DNA of 64,000 nucleotides from Carallia brachiata (taxonomy: Eukaryota > Streptophyta > Magnoliopsida > Malpighiales > Rhizophoraceae), in the NCBI GenBank assembly GCA_021464245.1, contig JADCRB010000028.1, forward strand, positions 5,933,067-5,997,066, given 5' to 3'. Each line of letters begins with the position of its first letter. Position 1 is the first letter of the stretch. The notes under the pieces were generated by a model, which was not told the DNA's origin, made no database searches, and saw nothing but the letters and a program-made list of their open reading frames with translations. Positions 23,440 to 33,950 of this stretch are shown one piece after another. The position numbers were made by a program, and so were the translations under genes.

Positions 23440-23690
23440 TAGGTCCCGATGAGTAGGACTCCGCCCATAACATAATCAATAAATCCAAAACGTACTCCTA
23501 CGAGTAAAAGGAATTCGAATAGATATTGATTGTCTTCGAAATGTTTGACAAGTCCAATCCCAATATCTTGGTTTCGAATGGCAATGCATCGTAGACCCAT
23601 ATATATATTGTTTGTTAATACACAACTAATTAATGTTTGGATAACAAATCTTTTCGATATCATCCCATTTCGCACACTGACAGAGACCTC
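23440..23690 (-). pseudogene. rpoC2: Nuclear plastid DNA insert (NUPT): fragment of rpoC2
   Basis: The minus strand translates to [19 protein letters not shown], then [25 protein letters not shown], and after a frameshift [18 protein letters not shown], then [12 protein letters not shown]. This is a central segment of the plastid RNA polymerase beta'' subunit, which I know in the form [48 protein letters not shown] followed by [29 protein letters not shown]. The nuclear copy has substitutions, at least one frameshift and an internal stop, so it is an old, non-functional transfer. It is embedded in ordinary nuclear spacer. Confidence 0.88.
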
Positions 23691-24717
23691 TTGAGAAAGA
23701 CTCATTAAAAAGGCAAAACTCTCTTATTTTCTGAGTTTTTCTTTTTTTTTTGAAGCATTGCAATTAGCCTTGTGCCATTCTTTTCTGACGCAGTGATCAC
23801 TCATTTTGCCTCTAATCTTTTAGAGGTAAGTGAAATATTTGGTGAACAAATCAAAAGAAATCTAAACCAAGCTACAATTGCCTATTGAGAAGGATTCTAC
23901 TTAGCGATTGACCTAAGATAAAATAATCTCAACAAGTACGTTTAAGGAAAAGCCATTAATTTTCCTGTTTATTTTTCAAACACAAATAATTGTTCTGAAA
24001 CACAATGATAAAAAGCTAAATCTGTGCAAAACAAGAATAAAACACTGCCAGGTAAAGCTATTAATGAAAGGGATTCTCTTGGATATTGGCATAAAATATA
24101 TACATGTATGCATCGCATCAAGTTCTTCACGGCTTAAAACAGGCTCAACCGATAAAATCGTTTTCGATATTATTATTATTATTTTTAATTCTTGATTATT
24201 ATATATTGTTATTACTATTAGCCAAGTGCTGTTATAAGTTACCAGAAGATTATCTTTTCATTTATATTTTTCTAACCTGCACCCACTTAGTGGTCATCTG
24301 TGTGCTCAATGATCTTGAAAATATCCATCAATAATGGTTTCCAATTTGGTTATCGGACTCATAATCTTGAAAATACCCTTCAATAATTCTTTCTGATTTG
24401 GTGGTCTGACTTGGTTACATGTATATGTACTTAAAAAAAAAAAATACATGAGAGGAGATTAGTGGCAGTTAGGACTTAGAACAGTAAAACTTTTATTTCA
24501 TTGTTTTTATTTATAGAAAAGATAAGCACACAGAAGTTTATATATAAAAAGAAAACAAATTTAATAAAATAATATTATTTTTTACTATTTTAATCAAAAA
24601 AAATTTTAAAAAAATTTCATATAATATTCACATTTTATATTATAAGGTAATATCATTTAGATTTAAATCTTAATTTTTTAAAAAAAATTAAAAAAATATT
24701 TTTTTTATTTCTTTAGT

Positions 24718-24889
24718 GTACCACTTGGCGGTGCACCTAAGGGTACGTAGTGGGGTCCTTTATTTATTTGAGCTCGCCTATCGGGCTTTGTTTTAATAAC
24801 TAGATAGGAGCTAGACTACCTTGCCCTGGCGCCCCCCCTTTTTTTTCTCTTTCAACCGAAAGTGCCTATGGCCTCTTTCTATTGACTCC

Positions 24890-24890
<1 letters not shown>
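24718..24890. other. GC-richer block of possible organelle origin
   Basis: In otherwise A/T-only spacer, this block is markedly richer in G and C (for example CCTTGCCCTGGCGCCCCCC) and then runs into long T tracts. The text resembles plant mitochondrial or plastid non-coding DNA, but I cannot match it to a named locus. The boundaries are abrupt. Confidence 0.3.
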
Positions 24891-24920
<30 letters not shown>

Positions 24921-25401
24921 TTATATCCCCGAACTAAATTCGGATGAATATAATTATTTTTGTTATAATTTTTTCACGTAATTTAATTTTAATTAATAAT
25001 AAAATAATTACATATTTAATGAGAAAGAAAGTATTAATATAAAAATAAATTGATATGAATATTGAATGATTTGAATTTAAAAAGAATAATAATAATTTTT
25101 AAATATCATTAAATAAATTATCGTAGAATAAAAATTTATGACAACAAAAGCACACCAGAAGATGGCCTATAATTGACATTACTAGGCACAATGTCTCAAC
25201 AGGCAGCCAGGGATTTGAGGTTTAAGTCCTCAACATGCCTTGCATCATACAAATTTTCTAAGCAGCAAGTCCTTCGCCAATTTTATTTTTTTTTAATAAA
25301 TCAACATCCTGACTAAATAGTCCTACTTTTGGATGCTTGCAGAACCATTAGGCCCTTCAATTAATCTTAACTTTCAGTTCCCGGTCATCAGCACCTCTCA
25401 G

Positions 25402-28400
25402 TTAAAGTGTTTCATCCCCATCACCACGCTGGCATCCGGAGCTCCCGCCTCGACCTTCGCTGGACCCTGCACTCCCGATGTCTTGCTTGCTATTTCCTGC
25501 CATTGCCGGTGCTCTACCTGCAGTGTCGAGGCCAAAGTCTGGGAACACTGCAGCTCCAAGTACTCCACTGCCTCCTGCAGTGCTGGCCTCACTTTGTTGC
25601 ACGTGAAGTCCCGAGCTTCCACCGGAGCTGATTCCAAGTTGGCTGTGCAATTGTTGCTGCAGTGCTGCATATGGTTGTTGCGAATACAGCATGGAGGAGC
25701 GTGCATGTAGAAGGGATTGAGTCATCATCTGTGCAGCTTGTTGCTGCTGCAAGTAGAGAGGTCCTGGCTGCATAATGCCACTGGATGTATACTGCAAGAA
25801 ATTTGCAGATTGGCAAACCAGCTTTTAAAAATCCGCAGATCACTTCAAGTCATAGAAAGACAGAATTCTTCCTTCATTAAGAAGAAAAATTATCATCAAA
25901 TATTTTTAGAAACAGAAATTTCTACCTGGCCATGCATGGTAGGCGGTTGGGGTTGAGAATCAGCAATTGCAGCCAAGTACGTGAGATTTCTCTGCAGTTT
26001 TGCTTGGTTTCTGTGACAATAAAAAATTACTGTTTAGCACTTCAAGCATCAAAAGTTTCAAAATATTTTTTTTACAGCCATGAGTCCCAGCTGCTACAGC
26101 AGCACCACTACTTCCAAACTAGTAACAGCTTGAAAAATGCTAGTGCTTACTCTGCACATTCACTAAGTTTTCCCGAATTCTGGCTCTCAACAATCTTTAA
26201 AATCAACGACTTGTTCTCATCTAGATACTGCAGGCATACACATCAAAACAGTGAAATATTTGCTAATAACATTGTGGAATTAACAGGTACAATAAAGAAA
26301 TAGCCAATAAGGTAGTATGAACTCCCTCTCTATTAGGAAAAATCCCCTGAAATATTTACGAGGGGATCTCAAGTTACATGCCATAAGTTGCACAAAGTAT
26401 AAGGGAAAAAGGAAGAAGTTTGAGCAAGTAAGCAAGAAAGAAAACTAGCTTCTGTTAAGTGCAGTTAAATTATTCATCAAGCTCTTAAAGAATTGGGTTT
26501 AACTGTTTATCGGGTTTAACTGTTTTTGTGGTTTGTAGAGACTGGAATTTGAATCCTTGCACTAGTGGCTCAAGTTTAACATAATAATCCTCTTGTAAGC
26601 AAATCCAGTATTCAAGTCATTGACTAGCTGAACGGGACCAAAGTGATTGAAGTTAAGCTAGAATATCACTGGGATATATACAGAGACAGAGCCTCTGCTG
26701 ACAAGTTTTTAGCTTCCTACCAGCTGAACCCAAGTGAGAAGAATCATCAAAAACATCCAACATAGAACAACTGTCCTATGTCATACAACTGCAGGCAATG
26801 ATACATTCAACTGCATAAACAATCTTAGCAGCCTATCAATGACTTATAATGACTGGATTTTTATACGTTACAAACCTGATCTAGAAATCTCCATCCCATG
26901 AGAAACTGTTGATTTTAATTACAAACTCTAAAACAGATCAAACACGGTTGCAGTACCAAAACAACATAAGGCACGTTTTCGTACAATGTACAAGGTAGAA
27001 ACTATGTTGTAGCACCAAAATGATATCCAAATCTATCTTCATCAAAAGCTTAGGAATCAGTTAACCAAATTAAGTGGTGCTATATGCCACATAATTAAGA
27101 AAAAAACAAATCACCCGTATTCCAATTATTTACATTCTTCTTAGTTACTTCCTTGAGATTACACGGAGGCTGAAATCACAGGGGATCCACAAGCACACAA
27201 GAGAAGAACCTATACAACTGCCCTGCTTAGGAGCCCATTATATACCCATAATAAATCACCTAAGTTTCTTTGATGACATTTTCATTCATATGCAACCAAC
27301 GATAAAGACAAGGAATCCCATTTCGGTCTCTAAGCTGCAAACTTGGATGTGCAGAGTGAACGAATCTATAGCACGTCATGACAAGAATAAAATGCTATGA
27401 GAGGGCCACTCAGAAAGAGACCATCTGGAAGGACCACATCAGCAATAAAAGTGAACGAATCCAAACAAAGTACTCCCATAAAAATAGAAAGATTGGGAGA
27501 GGATCACCAATTGAAACAATAGCTTGAAAAATTGCAAACAGACACAGAAACATTTATGTTCTCTGCAGTAATGTACCAAACTGATAATCTTTATGATAGA
27601 ATCAAGGACCACATCAGCAATAAAAGTGAACATGTCCAAACAAATTACTGCTACAAAATGAGAAAGATTAAGAGAGGACCACCAGCCAAAACAATATCTG
27701 GAAAGATTGCAACACACACAAGATTATTCATTTTCTCTGCAGTAATGTACCAAACTTATCATGTTTATGATAGAGTCAATGAAAGATACAGAACCTCACG
27801 AAGCGAGAAAGAAAACTACCAAAACTTCCTACATAATGCTGTGGGATATAGTTCATGGTTTTCTTACTTTGATACAGGCACAAACATCCAAACATCCCAA
27901 GCCAACAAAAAGCCCAACCACAGTTTTATTCTAGTCTTTACGATAACTGGAATTGTGTGCACTGCTCAGAGGATCAATATAGAACTTTTGCGCTTCTGCT
28001 TTAGAGTTTATTGCATCTTTCCAGTTCTAGTATCTCTTTTTTTTCTACATTGCAAATCAGCAATATGCTTTAACAAGTTAATCCTATCACCCCATTTCAC
28101 AGCTTTAATCAGGATGCTGAAGCATTTTGATGCATTCTGCAAATTAGTCATCAGCCATTCTCAAATAAAAGAAACAACAATAAGACTAAAAGTTAAGAAC
28201 AGACCAGTCCTCCTTGGATAGCTTGTTAGTTTGGCTGATGCCCAAAATCCTTCGGGTCAAGGAATGGAGGGCTGTGTGAGAGAAAAGAAAAGGTTAAGAA
28301 TAGACTTTTCCATTCCAGTTAAACAAAAGGCAAGGTACCATCTCTTTATGTGATGATGATGTTGGTAACAACAGCAAATCATTCTCAGGATGTCCAGATA

Positions 28401-29030
28401 GGGAGCAGACATGAGATTTAAAAAACAATAACGACATAAATCAGTATCATACTTAATATGGATTAGACATTAGAAAATAATTTGAGGAACTACCAAGAAA
28501 AAGTTACAACAATAACTAGGAGGAATGCATATAAAATGTGGGGTGCTGACATCAGCCTCCATAACTGGGTTACCATAACACTGGGATTAATTCTACTGGA
28601 AAAAAAAAGAATAAATAATTGGAGAAAAAAAGCACAGAAACAGATAACAATGCCTTCAAGGCTGCAACATGACCATGGCTCAATACAGAAAAGTGGGACA
28701 GTTGAATAGATTGGTCGCATAGCTATCAGAAAATTAAATGGGAAAAAAGGCAAAGACATCAAAGGAACAGTAAAAGCTATTGCATATGTCCATTAAAGTG
28801 AACGAGAATCAAAAAGGAAGCAGAAAAATCCACATAAATAAATTAACATGGGATAGAACAAAGAGAAACCATCAGACCCGTCTGAAAAGATCATGAAAAT
28901 ACAAAGGCTGCTGAGTGGAAGAGCAGAGGAGAAGTGAAGAGAGGAGGACCTGTTGAATATGATCAGTGGTCACGTTGCTGGGGTAATAGGCTGCCATCAT
29001 GGGCTGCATCTGCATCAGGTGCTGCTGCAT
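25402..29030 (-). CDS. GIF1: GRF-interacting factor 1 (ANGUSTIFOLIA3), transcriptional coactivator
   Basis: Coactivator that partners GROWTH-REGULATING FACTORs and recruits SWI/SNF chromatin remodellers to drive cell proliferation in leaves and meristems. Four exons: 29030-28950, 26227-26151, 26010-25926, 25791-25402; introns are GT-AG and phases agree (210 residues). The N-terminal SNH (SS18 homology) domain is complete: MQQHLMQMQPMMAAYYPSNV, TTDHIQQYLDENKSLILKIVESQNSGKLSECAENQAKLQRNLTYLAAIADSQPQPP. A Gln/Gly/Ser-rich region follows (LYLQQQQAAQMM, GISSGGSSGLHVQQSE). The end is GDGDETL-stop, whereas GIF1 proteins I know end GETLYLK plus a few residues. Downstream in the same frame is a readable LRGADDRELKVKIN, so TAA may replace a Tyr codon. 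Intron 1 is large (2.7 kb) and contains a tandem duplication. A CT-repeat tract lies just upstream of the ATG. Confidence 0.93.
27431..27780. repeat. Tandem duplication, about 174-bp unit, in GIF1 intron 1
   Basis: Two adjacent copies share GGACCACATCAGCAATAAAA, AGAAAGATT, CTCTGCAGTAATGTACCAAA and TTTATGATAGA in the same order (first copy from about 27431, second from about 27605). The copies have diverged by scattered substitutions. A long open frame across them on the plus strand is a by-product of the repeat, not a gene. Confidence 0.85.
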
Positions 29031-29065
29031 TCCTTACTTATATACTCAACAACCCAATATCTCTC

Positions 29066-29066
<1 letters not shown>

Positions 29067-29098
<32 letters not shown>
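29067..29098. repeat. (TC)n microsatellite in the GIF1 5' UTR/promoter
   Basis: A pure CT run lies 37-68 bases upstream of the GIF1 start codon, read as GA on the coding strand. Such tracts are common in plant 5' UTRs, where GAGA-binding proteins of the BBR/BPC type can act; that role is inference here. Confidence 0.8.
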
Positions 29099-29101
<3 letters not shown>

Positions 29102-30705
29102 AACACAGACGGTGCTGCTAAAGCCAAGATACTCACTGCAAGGTGCAAGACAGTAAAGGAGATGCCTTTGCCCTTTTATTCCTGTTTTCACTTGCTTCCT
29201 TCCTCCCCACTTTAAACAGACGTCAGACGGTAGCGAGACAGCGAGCTCAAGCAGACATTGTGGGAAGGGTATTAATATATGTGCAGATTTTTTATATTTT
29301 TAAAAATTATTAATTTTATTATATTTAAAATATTAATTAAAATACTAACATTCAGAAAACACTACTTTTTTTTTAAAAAAAAAGTTTTTTCCTTGCTCTC
29401 CCTTTCTCCAAAGATAGGGGTTGTCACGTGCTGCAACCCAGAGGGACAGATGTAAGAAAGTGTGAAAGAGACCAAAGCACACGAAAACTCAAAAAGGAGT
29501 ACAGCGGACTGCTGTGTTGTATAGTAAGACTGCAAAGAGAACTAGCAACCACCACCGGCTGCATCGCCCGAGTGGCGCAGGGACACGATCCCACGATACA
29601 AGTTATTTGCTTGAGTTCTAGTCTTGGCAATTAGTAGGTTCAAATGTACGCGAATCATGCTGAGTTTGGAATGGTTCAACGACATTTATTGTGTTCTCAA
29701 AGTTTGTTCCCTCGATATTTTATTTGGCCTACCTAGCACGAGAATTCAACGCAATAATTTCTTACGAGTACGTGAAAAATCACGCATACTTATCCATTTT
29801 ACTTAAAAAGAAAAAGAACTTGCAACTAGCTAACAAGAACTAAGCAAGGGATATAGTAAGCACATTTTTTAGCATGATTATTTGTGACCAGTGACTGCAG
29901 GTCATTTCTGTTTTAAAAAAAGTGATTATAGGTCGTTTTTAATATAAAAAGTCTCGAATTTTAATTCTAACGTTAATTAAGTAAAAATATATATATATAT
30001 AAACAGTGTGTGTCTGTCTGCTAGTTTTCGGATCAGGGCAAAATAAAGTTTCGAGCTTTGGTCCAAAAGCTCTCTTCATCGGCATTAGTCCAGTTTGCAT
30101 ATTTTTGTGGTGATAACTTTATTCCGGTGGGTGGACTTACCCAGTTGCCCCCTCTCCCGCCGCGTCCGCCTCTACGCTCCAACTCACGCGTGCACTTAAT
30201 TTCAAAATTAATCTCATACCAAATGACAATTAGCAGTTCATTATCTTGCTAGGTGAAAAAGAGATGAAGGTAGCAGTATGTTTTGGGGCTTATGAATCTG
30301 GACTATCAAGTAGGGGCATTATCACGACCATTGGACTGTTGATTGTCAGTTTACTAATTATGATCATGTATTGGATTATTATAAATGTAATTAGAGCTTG
30401 ATTACTTGATGGAGTGACAAATAACAATTTGATACAAGGGAGATGGGTTGATGTGACCCGTGTGGAACTTGAATGGGCTTGCTTTTGCTTTTATTTTTTA
30501 AAAAATATATTAAGTGTAACAAGTTAAAAATGTACAATAAATATTATATAATATACACACATAAATTTATTGGTGACTGTTTATATATTTTATAAGCTTT
30601 ATTGCACATTTATCTTTTACTGGTTCACATCTTATTTTTATACAAAATAGAAAAAAGAGAAAGTATGCAAGACACGCCTAGGTCTGGTGTCCATCCAAAC
30701 CCATT

Positions 30706-31202
30706 AGGGTGCGTTTGTTTAGAATGAAAACAAAATCCGGAAAAGCATTTGCTCCTTTTTCCAGTGTTTGGTGCCCGGAAATTAATGGGTCAATGGAAAT
30801 TGATATCCTAGTCAACAGAACAGCAAGAGCATTTTTTCGGAAAACGTGCTTCGCTCAAAATAACCGGATGTCGTTTTCCACTGCTCAATGCAAGAATTGA
30901 AATTAAAAAAAGGCACTGTATTGACACTGTTTGTTTGTACAGTAAAAAAGTAATAAAATAATAATATTTTTATTGTTTATACAATAAAAAAGTAATAAAA
31001 TAATAATATTTTCACTGTTTGTACAGTAAAAAATAATAAAATAAAAATAAAGTATTTCATTTTACAGAATTTTACCAAATACCGAATGATATTTTCAGCA
31101 CCACAGTCAAACACCGTAATTGAAAATAAAATTTCAGAATTTCATTGTCCTCAGTAAATGATATTCCAAAATTTCATTTTTGACAGCAAACAAACGGACC
31201 CT
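30706..31202. mobile_element. Non-autonomous DNA transposon, GGGTnCGTTTGTTT ends
   Basis: The left end AGGGTGCGTTTGTTT and the right end AAACAAACGGACCCT form a 15-bp terminal inverted repeat with one mismatch. Inside (about 30915-31050) is a tandem array of about 56-bp units, each with CACTGTTTGTACAGTAAAAAA and an AT-rich tail. No target duplication or transposase was found. Related ends occur at 41396 and 63475. Confidence 0.65.
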
Positions 31203-32337
31203 AAGTATCTTTTCGAATGCAATCAATAGTCACAATAATGGGATGCGATAAATTTTCTTACAACGTGTAATAAATGTGAATCAATCAAACTTTTTTTTTT
31301 TTTCATTCGAAGTGATGGTTTAGATAAGTATTTTTATGTCGTAGAGTTTTAAATTTGAATATTCATGTTTGTGCTTAACTAATTCATATTAAAGATTATT
31401 TTAGGTATAAACTGTGATGCACAGCGTTTAGTTTAATATTCGCTCACCAAGAGTTCAGTAACAGAATCACGCTCAATTTTATTGATACTTAAAAAATGGG
31501 TCGATCCTTTTAAAGTTGTTAAATAATAGTCAAATAGATAGAAATTATCTTAGTCTCAATCTAATAATTTAATAACTGACATGTTTAATAAAATTTTTTT
31601 TAATGTTAAAAAAAAATCAAACCTTCCTGCTACAACAAATGAATGAAACTAAAATTACTTTATTGTTCTATGGTTAATATGTGCTCTGATAAGTATCTCA
31701 CGTACAACCAGTCAAGAAGGGGAGTTACTTTTGTGGGGATATCAAAACTAACTGGAGAGAGAGAGAGAGAGAAGGGAGGGGGGGGGGGGTCAATGCAGAG
31801 TGGGAAGGGGAATCATGATAAGGTAGGTTGGTGATGCTCCCAGCTAACCAAGCATGATGGGTGGTTGGGGTGTCTCATTGATTGGTGTGCTCAAATTTCA
31901 ATCCTTGTCTTTTCTTTTCACAGCTTTTGCTACCTATGTGATGTAAGCAAGTCGTAGATGCTTGGTGCTCGTCCTCCTGTCCCCCTTCCTCGTAGAAGTC
32001 TTTTGTGGCTGCCACGCGCTTTGTGAAAATAACTCTTTTTTATGATTTGTAAATTTTAAAATTGATAAAAAAAATTAAGCTACATAATTCCCACACCATA
32101 TTGTTCCATTGAGTGTATTTTTATAGGAATAGTAAGTTCATCTTTTAGTCTAATTTACTTTACTCAAACGTTTGTTAAAATTTAACATATAATCTATTTT
32201 TAAAATTAAATTCTAACAATTTAAAATTTTAAATTAAACAATTACTTTACATAAGAGATGCTTATTTGTCTAATTTCGAGCATACCATATATAATTGGAG
32301 CGTGAACCCACGATATTAAGGATTCCAATGATTTCGA

Positions 32338-32452
32338 GTGTGTAATCCGGCAATGCACAGCATTACTCTTCCATTTGATAGGCACATTATTTGGCAACCG
32401 CAGTATATAGCATTACTCTTCAATTTAATAGGTACATTATTTGGCAACATAT
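32338..32452. repeat. Imperfect direct repeat, about 60-bp unit
   Basis: The block AGCATTACTCTTCMATTTRATAGGYACATTATTTGGCAAC occurs twice in succession (about 32358 and 32408), and AATCCGG occurs at both edges. Simple local duplication; no function seen. Confidence 0.75.
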
Positions 32453-32856
32453 ATAATCCGGGAGAGTACACACATATATCAAGAAAAATAATGTAGATCA
32501 CGAAAATTTCTTATAAAAAATATAAATATAATAAAAAATATTCTGTATTTTGTATAAAGTTTTTTTTTTTGAACAAACTGTATTTTGTATAAATTATTTG
32601 CGTTCAAGAGTGCATGTTTATATAATTAAACACTATAAGGTAATTATATCCCGGTACAAGGAAACGTGGAAAGATCTATATATATATATTTACCATGTGT
32701 CGTCTTCCCTACTTGGAGTGCGAGAAGGAATGAATGCCTAGCTCATACTTGCATCAGCATTTCAATTACCTCTACAAAGTTGTGAAGAAAAAGTGGGGAT
32801 TCCACTTTGATTAGTTTGATGGGGATTGAAGCTCGTTACAACGAGCGCCAATCTAT

Positions 32857-33358
32857 GGGGATAAGGATTTTTTTAGTCCTAAATCTTTAGGTATTTTTAC
32901 GTTTGAGTTCTAAATCTTTTTGACATTTCATTTGAGTCCTAAACTTTTTGATTTTCTACCAAATTAGTTCCTCTGTTTAACAAAAGTGATCAACCTATTA
33001 AAAAATAATTTTAACTTTACAAAAAATTATTTAAAAAAGATTAAATATATGAATTGAATGTCTTTTTTATAAAAAAATATACATATTGTCTATTTAATTC
33101 GTATATTTGTTGATTAAAAAAATATTTAATATACATATTTTGTTGATGAAAAAAATATTTAACTCATGTATTTAAGCTTTTTTAAATAATTTTTATTAAA
33201 TTAAACTCACTTATTAATAGATTGACTATTTTTCGTAATTTAAAGGACTGATATAGTAAAAAATTAAAAGATTTAGGACTCAAATAAAATGTTAAAAAGG
33301 TTTAGAACTCAAATGTAAAAAAATCTAAAGGATTGGGACTTTAAAAATATTTATCCCC
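32857..33358. mobile_element. MITE / foldback element with about 130-bp terminal inverted repeats
   Basis: The left end starts GGGGATAA and the right end is TTATCCCC. Both arms carry, in mirror order, TTTGAGTTCTAAA, ATTTGAGTCCTAAA and a TTAGTCC-like block, so the arms pair over about 130 bp. The core is AT-rich and itself partly inverted. No open frame and no clear target duplication. Confidence 0.75.
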
Positions 33359-33896
33359 CAAAGCATGCATATGCCTAGGCTTTGCCGTAATAAAAAATAA
33401 AAAATAGTGCTAAGCCAAATTTTCATTTTCATTGATGAATGAGAGTCAGCACTGACACAATTCACACGGTGTTTTTTGTTTTTTTTTTTTTCAATTTTAG
33501 GTCTATCTCGATTTTCGATGTGGTAAATGAAGCTGACTTGCAAAAAGAACAGTTGTCATTAGTTACAAGTTTGATTTCATAGCTTCGAACAACTAACCAT
33601 TCTAATTACACACTTTCATGACTATAAAAGAAACCAATATAAATTTCCTAATTAACATTTCATGGGTAATCAACATTTTCGATATGTAAGATATATATAT
33701 ATTTTTTCTTTTTATTGCATATTCTTGGTCTTCATCATAAGTAGTGACTATGAATCATACAATTATAAATATTAACTTATCCTTTATGATATTGCAAAAA
33801 ACATTGATTGCAGAATCACAATTCATCCAAGTCAAACAGAAAAAAATTATATCTATATAACATTTTTGGGATATAAATGTTCTAATTAATAAAGGC

Positions 33897-33905
<9 letters not shown>

Positions 33906-33945
<40 letters not shown>
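33906..33945. repeat. (TA)n microsatellite
   Basis: An almost pure TA run of about 40 bp preceded by a short CACA tract. Similar TA runs occur at 42247-42289, 55036-55064 and 57582-57610. Confidence 0.85.

Positions 33946-33950
<5 letters not shown>

Larger units (their letters stand above)
22842..25401. other. Spacer between F-box gene A and GIF1; plastid insert and low complexity
   Basis: A plastid rpoC2 fragment lies at 23440-23690 and a possible second organelle-like block at 24718-24890. Around 24890-24923 is a long T run, and 24520-24720 and 24930-25140 are nearly pure A/T. No gene was seen. The last part before 25401 is GIF1 3' UTR. Confidence 0.5.

Noticed and set aside
25333..25710. 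125-codon plus-strand frame and neighbouring minus frames
   Set aside because: Shadows of GIF1 exon 4 caused by its Gln/Ser/Gly-rich composition.
27532..28221. 229-codon plus-strand open frame
   Set aside because: It lies wholly inside GIF1 intron 1 across a tandem duplication; the translation has no recognisable domain.
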